A DNA stretch of 64,000 nt from Saccharopolyspora sp. SCSIO 74807 (GCF_037023755.1 NZ_CP146100.1:3317501-3381500), one strand, 5' to 3'; positions 1 through 10,612 are shown, counted from the first letter of the stretch. A program made the numbers and translations. Notes: a model not told the origin generated them from the letters alone.

Positions 1-1575
<1,575 letters not shown>

Positions 1576-1697
1576 GATGTCTCGTGTCCACTATATGGTG
1601 TCTGAGGCAACAACTCGTTGGTTGTTGTGTTTGACTTGTGAATATTGGTTTTCACCTTTGGTGAGCACACCCGTATGGGGTTTGGGTGTGTGTTGGT

Positions 1698-1816
1698 TTG
1701 TCGGTGGGTATAGCGGAGCGGGGTACGCCCGGTCCCATTCCGAACCCGGAAGCTAAGCCCTCCAGCGCCGATGGTACTGCACTTGTGTGGGTGTGGGAGA
1801 GTAGGACACCGCCGAC
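1698..1816 (+). rRNA. 5S ribosomal RNA
   Basis: About 119 nt with the standard 5S core: CCCGGTCCCATTCCGAACCC at 1728-1747, GAAGCTAAG shortly after, and complementary ends (GTCGGTGG at the start and CCGCCGAC at the end) that form helix I. It lies 120 bp after the 23S gene, as the last gene of an rrn operon. Ends are accurate to about two bases. Confidence 0.95.
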
Positions 1817-1833
1817 AATACTCGTAAATGGGG

Positions 1834-1863
1834 AAGGCCCCGGAACCACGGTTCCGGGGCCTT
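1834..1863 (+). terminator. Terminator of the rrn operon
   Basis: Perfect inverted repeat: AAGGCCCCGGAACC at 1834-1847 and its complement at 1850-1863, followed by a T-containing stretch. It starts 17 bp after the 5S gene. A second, imperfect hairpin (CGAGAAACCAC with GTGGTTTTCG, about 1879-1909) follows and may be a backup terminator. Confidence 0.85.
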
Positions 1864-1961
1864 CTGCTGTCCGGGGCCGAGAAACCACAGCCACCGAGGT
1901 GGTTTTCGGGGCCTTCGAGGTCGTTCTACCGGGCGGGTGGCTGATCTCGTAGTGTCGCGGC

Positions 1962-2714
1962 ATGGAGCGCGTGCGTTTGCTGGTCGTGCAGCCCTCGGAG
2001 ATCGACCCCGTCGGGCGGCTCGGCAAGTGGCTCGAAGATGCCGGGGCCGAACTCGACGTGGTGCGGCCGCCGCGGATCCCGGCGGCAGAGGAACTCGAGC
2101 AGTACCAGGGGCTGGTCGTGCTCGGTGGCGAGATGGGAGCCCTCGACGACCCGGATCATCCGTGGTTGGCGGACGTTCGTGCTCTGCTCAGCTCGGCTGT
2201 GAGTCGGCGGACCGCGGTGTTGGGAATCTGCCTCGGAGCGCAACTGCTCGCGGTGGCCACCGGTGGACGGGTCGCGGCGCGGCGGGACGGTGCGGAGGTC
2301 GGGACCTTGCTGGTCGCGAAGCGCGACGCGGCGGCCGACGACTCGTTGCTCGGTGACTTGCCGTTGACGCCGGACGTCCTGCAGTTCCACAACGACGAGG
2401 TCGTGCGGTTGCCGCCGTCCGCGCAGTTGTTGGCGTCTTCGCCGAGTTCGGACAACCAGGCGTTCCGGGTCGGCCCGTGCGCTTACGGCTTTCAATTCCA
2501 CATCGAGACCGAGCCCGATACCGTGCTGGACTGGGCGCGGCGGATGCCGGAAGCTGCCGAGCGCGCGCGTGCGGGGCAGTTGGATCCGGAGCACTTGGCG
2601 GCGTTCCACGATGATCTCGCGGAAAGCTGGGCGCCGGTGGCCGAGCGGTTCGTGCAATTGGCCGCGGCTCCGCCGGAGCAGCGCAATCCGACCCGCTCGT
2701 TGCCGTTGGCGTGA
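1962..2714 (+). CDS. Type 1 (class I) glutamine amidotransferase
   Basis: 250 residues. A triad-type amidotransferase domain hydrolyses glutamine to glutamate and ammonia. Nucleophile Cys90 lies in GICLGAQLL and the His180/Glu182 pair in FQFHIETEP; the oxyanion strand is VVLGGEMGA (52-60). No synthase domain is fused, so the acceptor is unknown. Proteins of this stand-alone group are often annotated as GMP-synthase-like or gamma-glutamyl hydrolase-like. ATG start follows the rrn terminator by about 100 bp. It ends 54 bp before glnE on the same strand, so the two may be co-transcribed; this links it loosely to nitrogen metabolism, but no substrate can be named. Confidence 0.85.
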   Translation: MERVRLLVVQPSEIDPVGRLGKWLEDAGAELDVVRPPRIPAAEELEQYQGLVVLGGEMGALDDPDHPWLADVRALLSSAVSRRTAVLGICLGAQLLAVATGGRVAARRDGAEVGTLLVAKRDAAADDSLLGDLPLTPDVLQFHNDEVVRLPPSAQLLASSPSSDNQAFRVGPCAYGFQFHIETEPDTVLDWARRMPEAAERARAGQLDPEHLAAFHDDLAESWAPVAERFVQLAAAPPEQRNPTRSLPLA

Positions 2715-2768
2715 TCTTCGAGTCGGTCGGGTGCCTGCTTTTCGCCGGGTCGGGCTACGGTGCGAAGT

Positions 2769-5700
2769 ATGAGCAACGGCAGCTCGTCCCGGTCCGGTTC
2801 GGCTCCATCCCCGGCTCGGTACGGCTTCAGCGATGCCGTCCGGGCCGAAGAGCAGCTGCGCGCGATCGGCTGGTGGACAGACTCCGGGCCGGTCGCAACC
2901 TACGAGCGAGCCGTAGCGGCGCTGTCCCGTGCGGCTGATCCGGACCTGGCGCTGCATTCGATCGACCGCTTCCGGGAAGCCGCCGAATCCGAGTGGGCGC
3001 AGCTCGGCGACGAACTCGCGTCCGACGTGCGGCTGCGCGGTGGATTGCTCGGCGTGCTCGGAACGTCGGCGGCGTTCGCCGATCACCTCGTCGCGCACCC
3101 GGAGGATTGGCGGCGGCTGCGCAGTTCCGCCAATACAGCGGCACGCGAAGTGGAGGCGTGCACTGCGGAACTTCTCGCGCCGGTCCGGTTCGGGGACAGC
3201 ACGCTGACCGGCCGGGACGCGGTCATCGCTCTGGGAGCCGGCTATCGCGGGCTGTTGTTGGAAATCGCTGCGCGGGACCTGGCGGGCGCCGTGGAACCGG
3301 AGCTCGAGTCGACCGCGTTCGAGCAGGTCGCGGCGTCGTTGTCGGATGTCGCAGTGGCCGCGTTGCGGGCGGCGCTGGTGGTCGCCGAGGCCGAACTCGC
3401 CGGAGGAGAAGGCAGCGACGCCGCGGAGCGCCTCGCCGTGATCGCGATGGGCAAGACCGGTGGGCACGAGCTGAACTACGTCAGCGACGTCGACGTGGTG
3501 TTCGTGGCCGAATCCGAAGCCGACCTGGCGGGCGCGGGCAAGCTCGCGAGCATGATGATGCGGGTGGCCGGATCGGCGTTCTTCGAAGTCGACGCGGCAC
3601 TTCGGCCGGAGGGCAAGGCGGGTGCGCTGGTGCGCACGCTCGACGGTCACGTGAACTACTACCGGCGCTGGGCGCGGACCTGGGAGTTCCAGGCGCTGCT
3701 GAAAGCCCGCCCGGTGGCAGGCGATGCCGACCTCGGCAGGCGCTATCTCGAGGCGGTGCGGCCGTTCGTGTGGACCGCCGCCGAGCGCGAAGACTTCGTC
3801 GCGGACGTTCGCTCGATGCGCCGGCGGGTGGAGGACCACGTTCCCGCGGAGTTGTCCGAGCGCGAACTCAAACTGGGACCCGGTGGTTTGCGCGATGTCG
3901 AGTTCGCCGTGCAGCTGCTGCAGATGGTGCACGGGCGCAGCGACGAGGACCTGCGCAGTCCGATCACCGTGGAAGCCTTGCGCGATCTTGGCGAGGGTGG
4001 CTACGTGGCGCGGGCCGACGCGGCGGACCTCGTCGAGTCCTACGGCTTCCTGCGCACGTTGGAGCACCGGTTGCAGATGCGCAGGCTCCGGCGCACGCAC
4101 CTGTTCCCGGCGATGGACGACAAGGACGAGCTGCACTTCCTCGCGCGCTCGGCAGGGTTGCGCTCCAGCGGCAGGCGCAGCGCCGGTGACGTCCTGGTCG
4201 CCGAGTACCGCAGGCACAGCAACCGGGTCCGGAGACTGCACGAGAAGCTGTTCTACCGCCCGCTGCTGGAGGCGGTGGCGAAGGTTCCGACGGACATGCT
4301 GCGGCTGACCACCGGCGCGGCAGTGCAACGGCTGGCCGCGCTCGGCTACACCTCGCCGGAAGGGGCGCTGCGGCACATCGAGGCGTTGACCGCTGGGGTT
4401 TCCCGCCGGGCGCACATCCAGGGTGCGCTGCTGCCGATGTTGCTGGACCTGCTCGCGGGGACGCCGGATCCGGACGGCGGTCTGCTGGCGTACCGGAAGG
4501 TGTCCGAGGCGCTGGCCGAAACGCCCTGGTATCTGCGGCTGCTGCGGGATGAGGGCGTGGTCGTGGAACGGCTCGCGCTGCTGCTGGGCACGTCCAAGCT
4601 GGTGCCGGAGCTGCTGGTGCGCGCGCCGGAGGTGCTGCGGCTGCTTTCGGACACCCCGGCGCTGGCCGAGCGCGATCCGAAGGCGGTCGCGGTTTCGCTG
4701 CGCAGTGCGGTCGGGCGGCATGCCGAACCGGAGCGAGCGGTCTCCGCGGCGCGCTCGCTGCGCAGGCACGAGCTGCTGCGCATCGCGTGCGCTGACCTGC
4801 TAGGGCTGATGCCGCCGACCGATGTCTTCCGGGCCTTGTCCAGCGTGTGGGTCGCGGTGCTGGAAGCCGCGCTGGACACCTCCATCCGCGAGATCGGAGG
4901 ACGCGCGGAGTGGCAGACAGTGCCCGCGCGGATCGCGGTGATCGGCATGGGGCGGCTGGGCGGTGCCGAACTCGGGTACGGCTCGGACGCGGACGTGATG
5001 TTCGTGTGCGAACCGGTCGAGGGTGTGCAGGACACGACCGCGGTGCGGTTCGCGACCGCGGTCGTGGAGCACGTGCGGCGGCTGCTGGGCGCACCCAGCC
5101 AGGACCCGCCGCTGGAGGTGGACATCGACCTGCGTCCGGAGGGGCGCAGCGGCGCGCTGGTGCGGACGTTGGATTCCTACCTGACCTACTACCGGCGCTG
5201 GGCACAGGCTTGGGAGGCGCAAGCGCTGCTGCGCGCTCGGCCGGTGGCCGGCGATCCGCAACTCGGCGAGGCGTTCTGCGGCGCGATCGACCCGATCCGC
5301 TATCCGGAGGGCGGCCTGGACGATGCGAAGGTCCGGGAAATCCGCCGGATCAAGGCCCGGGTGGATTCGGAGCGATTGCCGCGCGGGGCGGATCCGGCCA
5401 CGCACACCAAACTCGGCCGCGGCGGCCTCGCCGACGTGGAGTGGACGGTGCAGCTGTTGCAGCTGCGGCACGCCCACCAGCACCCGGAGCTGCGCACGAC
5501 TTCCACTGTGGACGGAATCGCGGCTGCGGTGAAGGCCGGGGTGCTGTCCGGGGACGACGCGGAGCAGCTGATCGAAGCGTGGACGCTGGCGATGCGCTCG
5601 CGCAACGCGGTGATGCTGGTGCGCGGCAAACCCGGGGACCAGCTTCCCAAGCAGGCCAGGGAACTGGCCGCGTTGGCGGCGGCGCTGGGCTACCCGGCGA

Positions 5701-5789
5701 GCGTGGACACCGGTGAAGTGCTCGACGACTACCTGCGGGTCACCCGGCACGCCCGTGCCGTCGTGGAGCGGGTGTTCTACGAGGACTGA
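2769..5789 (+). CDS. glnE: Bifunctional glutamine synthetase adenylyltransferase / adenylyl-removing enzyme
   Basis: About 1006 residues, normal for GlnE. The protein adds AMP to, or removes it from, the regulatory tyrosine of GlnA according to nitrogen supply. Two nucleotidyltransferase modules are visible: the N-terminal one with GGHELNYVSDVDVVF (near residue 233) and the C-terminal one with GGAELGYGSDADVMF (near 733), each followed by a DLRPEG/ALRPEG strand and a helical GlnD-PII-uridylyltransferase-type segment. The ATG at 2769 is chosen; an in-frame GTG at 2760 is equally open and neither has a convincing Shine-Dalgarno. Its target, glnA, lies 2.7 kb downstream on the opposite strand. 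Confidence 0.95.
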   Translation: MSNGSSSRSGSAPSPARYGFSDAVRAEEQLRAIGWWTDSGPVATYERAVAALSRAADPDLALHSIDRFREAAESEWAQLGDELASDVRLRGGLLGVLGTSAAFADHLVAHPEDWRRLRSSANTAAREVEACTAELLAPVRFGDSTLTGRDAVIALGAGYRGLLLEIAARDLAGAVEPELESTAFEQVAASLSDVAVAALRAALVVAEAELAGGEGSDAAERLAVIAMGKTGGHELNYVSDVDVVFVAESEADLAGAGKLASMMMRVAGSAFFEVDAALRPEGKAGALVRTLDGHVNYYRRWARTWEFQALLKARPVAGDADLGRRYLEAVRPFVWTAAEREDFVADVRSMRRRVEDHVPAELSERELKLGPGGLRDVEFAVQLLQMVHGRSDEDLRSPITVEALRDLGEGGYVARADAADLVESYGFLRTLEHRLQMRRLRRTHLFPAMDDKDELHFLARSAGLRSSGRRSAGDVLVAEYRRHSNRVRRLHEKLFYRPLLEAVAKVPTDMLRLTTGAAVQRLAALGYTSPEGALRHIEALTAGVSRRAHIQGALLPMLLDLLAGTPDPDGGLLAYRKVSEALAETPWYLRLLRDEGVVVERLALLLGTSKLVPELLVRAPEVLRLLSDTPALAERDPKAVAVSLRSAVGRHAEPERAVSAARSLRRHELLRIACADLLGLMPPTDVFRALSSVWVAVLEAALDTSIREIGGRAEWQTVPARIAVIGMGRLGGAELGYGSDADVMFVCEPVEGVQDTTAVRFATAVVEHVRRLLGAPSQDPPLEVDIDLRPEGRSGALVRTLDSYLTYYRRWAQAWEAQALLRARPVAGDPQLGEAFCGAIDPIRYPEGGLDDAKVREIRRIKARVDSERLPRGADPATHTKLGRGGLADVEWTVQLLQLRHAHQHPELRTTSTVDGIAAAVKAGVLSGDDAEQLIEAWTLAMRSRNAVMLVRGKPGDQLPKQARELAALAAALGYPASVDTGEVLDDYLRVTRHARAVVERVFYED

Positions 5790-5865
5790 GCCCGGTGTGC
5801 CGCTGCTGCCCGAGGGGTAGTCCGTGGGCCGGAATGCCGACTGATCAACTGTCGTTGGACGAGGT

Positions 5866-6798
5866 ATGAAGGCTGTTTCGCTCACTGAGTTCGGTGACCC
5901 CGACGTGCTGTCCGTGCAAGAGCTTCCCGACCCGCTGGTGGGCCCCGATTTCGTGCTGGTGCAGGTGCGTGCGGCCGGGGTGAACCCGGTCGACTGGAAG
6001 ATCCGCCGCGGCTATCTGCAGGGCGTGCTGCCGCATCACACGCCGTTGATCCCCGGTTGGGACGTGGCCGGTGTGGTCAAAGCGGTCGGCCCTGCCGTGA
6101 CGGGCTACCAAGTCGGTGACGAGGTCGTCGCCTACGCCCGCGAGGACCACGTGCAGAACGGCACCTACGCCGAGCTGGTCGCGGTGCCGGAGCGTGCGCT
6201 GGCGCGCAAGTCCCGCGCGCAGTCCTTCGAGCAGGCTGCCGGGCTTCCGCTGGCCGGGCTGACGGCGTTGCAACTGCTCAACGCGGTCGAGGTGGGTGAA
6301 GGCGACACCGTGCTGGTGCACGCCGCGTCCGGCGGCGTCGGGCACTTGGCCGTGCAGATCGCACAGGCACTGGGTGCGGCTCGCGTGCTCGGTACCGCGT
6401 CCGAACGCAACCACGACTACCTGCGTGAACTCGGCGCCGAGCCGGTGACCTACGGCGAGGGGCTTCCCGAGCGGGTCGCCGAGCTGGTCGGCGGGGACGG
6501 AACCGTCGACGCCGCGGTGGACTTCATCGGCGGTGCGGCCCTGGAGGTTTCGCCGCGGCTGGTGCGCGACCCGGCGCGGCACGGTTCGGTCGTGGACACC
6601 GAGGTGCTGAACCAGGGCGGGCGTTACGTGTTCGTGCGCCCGGACACGAGTCAGCTCAATTGGCTCGGCGAGCTGGTCGACGCCGGGCGGCTGCGGGTGG
6701 ACCTGCAGCAGACCTTCCCGCTGGAGCAGGCCGTTAAGGCGCACGAGCTGCTGGAGGAAGGGCACGTGCGCGGCAAGCTCGTGCTCACCGTCGGCTGA
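5866..6798 (+). CDS. NADP-dependent medium-chain oxidoreductase (quinone oxidoreductase-like)
   Basis: 310 residues of the zinc-independent MDR group. The N-terminal GroES-like part contains GVNPVDWKIRRG; the Rossmann part carries VHAASGGVGHLAVQIAQ near residue 150, the NADP-binding AxxGGVG signature. The zinc-ligand cysteines of alcohol dehydrogenases are absent, so a quinone or enone reductase is more likely than an alcohol dehydrogenase. Start ATG is 76 bp after glnE. No glnE-linked function is evident; it looks like an insertion between glnE and the glnA region. The physiological substrate cannot be told. Confidence 0.85.
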   Translation: MKAVSLTEFGDPDVLSVQELPDPLVGPDFVLVQVRAAGVNPVDWKIRRGYLQGVLPHHTPLIPGWDVAGVVKAVGPAVTGYQVGDEVVAYAREDHVQNGTYAELVAVPERALARKSRAQSFEQAAGLPLAGLTALQLLNAVEVGEGDTVLVHAASGGVGHLAVQIAQALGAARVLGTASERNHDYLRELGAEPVTYGEGLPERVAELVGGDGTVDAAVDFIGGAALEVSPRLVRDPARHGSVVDTEVLNQGGRYVFVRPDTSQLNWLGELVDAGRLRVDLQQTFPLEQAVKAHELLEEGHVRGKLVLTVG

Positions 6799-6874
6799 GC
6801 TCCGGTTTGCGCGGCAGGCCGCCGAAGTTTCGCGGTCGATGCCGCGCGGCTGATCTCCGCAGGCCTCCGGTCGG

Positions 6875-6927
6875 GCGATGATCTCCCGGTTGGTCGCGCT
6901 GTCGCCGACCGACCGGGAGATCATCGC
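6875..6927. terminator. Long hairpin, probable terminator of the oxidoreductase gene
   Basis: A 22-bp stem (6875-6896 with 6906-6927; one G-T pair) built on GATGATCTCCCGG, with a 9-nt loop. It lies 76 bp past the stop codon. There is no T-tract, as is common in high-GC terminators. Confidence 0.55.
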
Positions 6928-7529
6928 TGGGGGTCGATTCACCGTGCGAACGGGTCGCTGCCCGATATTCGCGTCCACAATGGGCAGTTGTGCGGCTTTC
7001 GCCGTGCTCGGTGCCGGTGTTTCCGGTGGCGGTCTGTTCGGCGAGTCTCGCCGGTTCTGGATTTCGGCTGCCGCGCCGCCCGTTCGGCAGCGGTTCGCCG
7101 CATATTCGCGATTATTCTCAGCGGGTGTCGCCGCAGCCGCGGCTGAATTCGTCCGCGGTGCGAAGGATCCGCAATTCACGCGGCCGATGCCCTTGCTGCA
7201 CGTGCAAATGCATTGTTGTGCGTTTTGCACAACGCTGCGCACGCCCGGCGCCGACGAATTTCGCCGAACCGGCGGGCCGCCGGTCCGGTTCGTGGTATGC
7301 GCACTGCAGACCGCCGCTCGGCGGCCGGCGCGCGGGAAAGTGGCGAATCGGTTGCTCCGTGGAGACCACCGCGAAAGTCCAATGCTCCCGGCGATTGGCA
7401 ATCACCGCGGGTTTTCCGCGAATACTGCCCGTTCGGAGGTCTGCTCGCCGCTATCCTGGCGGTAACCTGCTGCGCACCGCGAAAGGGTGCGCGCACGAAC
7501 CGGCGGCCGCGCGGTCCGAATAGGAGTGC
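6928..7529. other. Gene-poor intergenic region
   Basis: No protein I can support. Open frames on the plus strand here lack family resemblance and normal codon periodicity, and base composition is noticeably less GC-rich in places. Two small inverted repeats stand out: GTTGTGC (7215-7221) with GCACAAC (7227-7233), and CGAACCGG with CCGGTTCG around 7267-7294. They could be operator sites for a local regulator. The last bases carry the ribosome binding site (AGGAG, 7522-7526) of the next gene. Confidence 0.6.
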
Positions 7530-8399
7530 ATGGTGTCCGAGGACTTCGAATTACTCGTCGATCGGCAGGCGCTTTCCGGCGCCGGCCCGCTGTGGATGCC
7601 CACGTTGAATTGCCTGTACTGGGTGGACGTCCTGCGCAGAGAACTGCACACCTACCACCGGGATTCCGAGGTGGACGAGGTGCAAGTCCTGCCGGGAGTC
7701 GTCACGGCGCTGGCCGCCACCCGCAACGGCCAGCTCATCGCGGCCGCCGATCGCGGGTTCGCCCGGTTGTTCCCGGGCCGGGCGGCGCTGGAACCCATCG
7801 CGGGCGTGCAGGCGGGCGACCGGATGAGCGCAGGCGCCTGCGATCCGGCGGGCAGATTCGTGGCGGGCACGCTCACGCACAGCCGGGAGGCCAAGCGCAG
7901 CGCGCTGTACGTGCTGGACGGCACCCGGGCCAGAGTGCTCGTCGACGGCCTCACCCGCTCCGGCGGCATCGGCTGGAGCCCGAGCGGGACGACGATGTAC
8001 GTCGTCGACACGGTCGCCCGCGTGATCTGGGCGTTCGACTACGACGTGGAAGGCGGCCGGGCAGGCCGGGGCCGCCGCTGGGTGGTGTGCGCCGAGTCCG
8101 AAGGCCATCCGGACGGGCTGGCGATGGACAGCGCGGGCGGCGTCTGGGTCGCCATGCGCGGCAGCGGGCGCATCCACCGCTACGCGTCGAGCGGTGATCT
8201 GGAGACCGTGCTGTGGGCACCGACGCGGCGCATCACCGGCTTGGCGTTCGGCGGGCGGCGGCTGGACGAGATGTACGTGACCTCGGCGTGTTCCGGCTAC
8301 GACGAACGCGCGCTGGTGGCGGACCCGTACGCGGGCGCGCTGTTCCGCTTCCGCCCCGGATCGGCGGGCGGCCAGCCGGTGCCGTGGAACGGGACGTGA
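7530..8399 (+). CDS. SMP-30/gluconolactonase/LRE-like beta-propeller, metal site degenerate
   Basis: 289 residues. The family fold is clear from LYWVDVLRRELHTY (29-42), CDPAGRFVAGTL (104-115), SGGIGWSPSGTTMY (144-157) and HPDGLAMDSAGGVWVA (193-208). Canonical members bind a divalent metal through Glu (in GEGP), Asn (in SNGL) and Asp (in PDG). Here the Glu position is Ala18, the Asn position is Gly145, and only Asp195 remains; the substrate-side Asn-Asp pair is Ser100-Ala101. Lactonase activity is therefore doubtful and a binding or regulatory role is possible. Start ATG 7530 has AGGAG 3 nt upstream; the adjacent GTG at 7533 has better spacing. It is isolated from both neighbours. Confidence 0.8.
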   Translation: MVSEDFELLVDRQALSGAGPLWMPTLNCLYWVDVLRRELHTYHRDSEVDEVQVLPGVVTALAATRNGQLIAAADRGFARLFPGRAALEPIAGVQAGDRMSAGACDPAGRFVAGTLTHSREAKRSALYVLDGTRARVLVDGLTRSGGIGWSPSGTTMYVVDTVARVIWAFDYDVEGGRAGRGRRWVVCAESEGHPDGLAMDSAGGVWVAMRGSGRIHRYASSGDLETVLWAPTRRITGLAFGGRRLDEMYVTSACSGYDERALVADPYAGALFRFRPGSAGGQPVPWNGT

Positions 8400-8442
8400 G
8401 CGGGGAAGCCCGCAGACGAGCCGCGAGGCCCGGAACGCGAAA

Positions 8443-8475
8443 CGGGCCGGGAAGGACTCGGTCCCTCCCGGCCCG
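8443..8475 (-). terminator. Terminator of glnA (and possibly of the SMP-30 gene)
   Basis: CGGGCCGGGA (8443-8452) pairs perfectly with TCCCGGCCCG (8466-8475), extended by a short inner stem. It sits between two convergent genes and could serve both. Confidence 0.8.
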
Positions 8476-8492
8476 CGGCAGCGGTGGTTCGA

Positions 8493-9917
8493 TCACACGT
8501 CGAAGTAGAGCGCGAACTCGTGCGGGTGCGGACGCAGCCGGATCGGGTCGATCTCGGTCTCGCGCTTCAGCGAGATCCAGGTCTCGATCAGGTCCGGGGT
8601 GAACACACCGCCTTCGAGCAGGTACTCGTGGTCGGCCTCGAGGTTGTCGATGACCTGCGCCAGGTTGTCCGGCACCTGCGGGACGCCCTTGGCCTCCTCG
8701 GGCGGCAGCTCGTAGAGGTCCTTGTCGATGGGCTCGGCGGGCTCGATCTTGTTCTTGATGCCGTCCAGCCCGGCCATCATCATCGCCGCGAACGCCAGGT
8801 ACGGGTTGCCGGACGGGTCCGGGCAGCGGAACTCGACGCGCTTGGCCTTCGGGTTGTTGCCGGTGATCGGGATGCGCATGCAGGCGGAGCGGTTGCGCTG
8901 CGAGTACACCAGGTTGACCGGCGCCTCGTAGCCCGGCACCAGCCGGTGGTACGAGTTGATCGTCGGGTTGGTGAACGCCAGCAGGCTCGGCGCGTGGTGC
9001 AGGATGCCGCCGATGTAGTACCGCGCGGTGTCCGAGAGCCCGGCGTAGCCGGCCTCGTCGTGGAACAGCGGCGCGCCGTCCTTCCACAGCGACATGTGGC
9101 TGTGCATCCCGGAGCCGTTGTCACCGAACAGCGGCTTGGGCATGAACGTCGCGGTGCGGCCGTCCTCCCAGGTGGTGTTCTTCACGATGTACTTGAACAG
9201 CTGCAGGTCGTCCGCGGCGTGCAGCATCGTGTTGAACTTGTAGTTGATCTCGGCCTGGCCGCCGGTGCCGACCTCGTGGTGCGCCCGCTCGACGGTGAAG
9301 CCCGAGTTGGCCAGCTGGGTGGAGATCCGGTCGCGCAGGTCCGCGAAGTGGTCGTACGGCGCGACCGGGAAGTAGCCGCCCTTCATGCGGGTCTTGTAGC
9401 CGCGGTTGCCGCCTTCCTCGTCGCGCCCGGTGTTCCACCAGCCCTCGACGGAGTCGACCTCGGCGAAGGTCTTGTTCGGGCCTTCGCCGAACTTCACCGA
9501 GTCGAAGATGTAGAACTCGGCCTCGGCGCCGAAGAACGCGGTGTCGGCGATGCCGGACTCGGCCAGGTACTGCTCGGCCTTGCGCGCGATGTTGCGCGGG
9601 TCGCGGCTGTAGGGCTCCAGCGTGAACGGGTCGTGCACGAAGAAGTTCAGGATCAGCGTCTTCTCCGCGCGGTACGGGTCGACGCGGGCGGTGTACGGGT
9701 CGGGCAGCAGCAACATGTCCGACTCGTGGATCGACTGAAAACCTCGGACCGAGGAGCCGTCGAAGGCCAGCCCTTCGGTGAAGGTGTCCTGGTCGAAGGC
9801 CGCGGCGGGGACCGTGAAGTGCTGCATGACGCCCGGCAGATCGCAGAACCGGACATCGATGTACTTCACGTCCTCGTCGGAGATGAAGCGCAGGACCTCG
9901 TCTGGATTCTTGAACAC
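8493..9917 (-). CDS. glnA: Glutamine synthetase, type I
   Basis: 474 residues, the normal length of GSI-beta. It makes glutamine from glutamate, ammonia and ATP as a cytosolic dodecamer. Present are the N-terminal beta-grasp domain, [16 protein letters not shown] (latch and active-site loop), metal ligands in [11 protein letters not shown], the ATP-binding segment [16 protein letters not shown], and the adenylylation loop [10 protein letters not shown] with Tyr402, the residue GlnE modifies. The start is GTG with AAGGAG 9 nt upstream. A GlnR-type operator lies 90-130 bp upstream. It is divergent from the RDD protein gene, an arrangement common in actinobacteria. Confidence 0.97.
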   Translation of the reverse strand: MFKNPDEVLRFISDEDVKYIDVRFCDLPGVMQHFTVPAAAFDQDTFTEGLAFDGSSVRGFQSIHESDMLLLPDPYTARVDPYRAEKTLILNFFVHDPFTLEPYSRDPRNIARKAEQYLAESGIADTAFFGAEAEFYIFDSVKFGEGPNKTFAEVDSVEGWWNTGRDEEGGNRGYKTRMKGGYFPVAPYDHFADLRDRISTQLANSGFTVERAHHEVGTGGQAEINYKFNTMLHAADDLQLFKYIVKNTTWEDGRTATFMPKPLFGDNGSGMHSHMSLWKDGAPLFHDEAGYAGLSDTARYYIGGILHHAPSLLAFTNPTINSYHRLVPGYEAPVNLVYSQRNRSACMRIPITGNNPKAKRVEFRCPDPSGNPYLAFAAMMMAGLDGIKNKIEPAEPIDKDLYELPPEEAKGVPQVPDNLAQVIDNLEADHEYLLEGGVFTPDLIETWISLKRETEIDPIRLRPHPHEFALYFDV

Positions 9918-10007
9918 CCTCGATGGCTCCTTAACGCATCTGGTGAACTGCTCACCGGCGGGCGTTCGTCGAGCTCACCGGCTCGATGCCCACGTTATGC
10001 CGCCGGT

Positions 10008-10046
10008 GTTGCCCGGTCATCACCCCGATGTTTCGCGGCTGTTAAC
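10008..10046 (-). promoter_or_regulatory. GlnR-type operator upstream of glnA
   Basis: Reading on the minus strand towards glnA, four 5-mers are spaced by exactly 6 nt: TTAAC (within GTTAAC, 10041-10046), GAAAC (10030-10034), GTGAT (10019-10023) and GCAAC (10008-10012). The actinobacterial GlnR box is gTnAC-n6-GaAAC, usually as a doubled a-b/a-b array, and the first pair fits well. The spacing is seen directly; binding by GlnR is inference. It probably mediates nitrogen-limitation control. Confidence 0.75.
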
Positions 10047-10123
10047 GACCCGCCGAACGGGTGAGCGCGACTGCGGAGGGCGGCCGCCGACCGGCTCCGT
10101 GCGGGCGGCCGTAGGCTTGCGGG

Positions 10124-10588
10124 GTGACCGAAGAGACCGCATCCGGACCCGGAGTGAGCAGCGTGGACGACGAGCGCGGCCCGGACTCGACGCAGCAGCG
10201 GCGCTGGCCGGGCGAGCGGCTGGGCCTGCCGGAGAGCGGGACCGGCTCGGTCGCCGGTGGTGGCCGCAGGCTGCTCGGCTTCCTCGTGGACATCGTGCTG
10301 GCCGCGCTGGTCGCGGGCCTGTTCACCGTTCCCGAACCGCCCGGCAACTGGAGTCTGCTGACCTGGTTCGTGATCACGGCGCTGCCGGTGGCGGTCTTCG
10401 GCTTCACGCCGGGGATGTTGCTGGCCGGTATCTGGGTGGCGCGGCTGGGCGGCGCGAACTCGGTGGGGTTGTGGCGCGCGATCGTGCGGTGCGCGTTGAC
10501 GGCGTTCCTGGTTCCCGCGGTGATCCGCAACCGGGACGGGCGGACGTGGCTGGATCGGCTCACCGGGACGGTCGTGGTGCGCCGCTGA
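10124..10588 (+). CDS. RDD family membrane protein
   Basis: 154 residues. The RDD domain begins with GGGRRLLGFLVDIVL (Arg and Asp of the motif) and includes about three transmembrane helices, with GMLLAGIWVARLGG between helices and the conserved end RTWLDRLTGTVVV. The molecular function is not established for most RDD proteins. Start is GTG at 10124; about 40 acidic/polar residues precede the first helix. It is divergent from glnA across a 206-bp promoter region that includes the GlnR-type sites, so those sites could also affect this gene. Confidence 0.85.
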   Translation: MTEETASGPGVSSVDDERGPDSTQQRRWPGERLGLPESGTGSVAGGGRRLLGFLVDIVLAALVAGLFTVPEPPGNWSLLTWFVITALPVAVFGFTPGMLLAGIWVARLGGANSVGLWRAIVRCALTAFLVPAVIRNRDGRTWLDRLTGTVVVRR

Positions 10589-10612
10589 GCGCTGTTCGCG
10601 CGGTTCCGTCCG

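Noticed and set aside
1926-4769. 947-codon open frame on the minus strand opposite the amidotransferase and glnE genes
   Set aside because: It is the mirror of real plus-strand genes in GC-rich DNA: no start signal, no family resemblance, Arg/His/Gln-rich translation.
6878-7465. 195-codon plus-strand frame in the gene-poor gap
   Set aside because: Begins inside a hairpin, no ribosome binding site, no family match; composition unlike neighbouring genes.
8484-10064. 526-codon plus-strand open frame over glnA
   Set aside because: Antisense shadow of glnA; translation is Val/Arg/Asp-rich nonsense with no domain.
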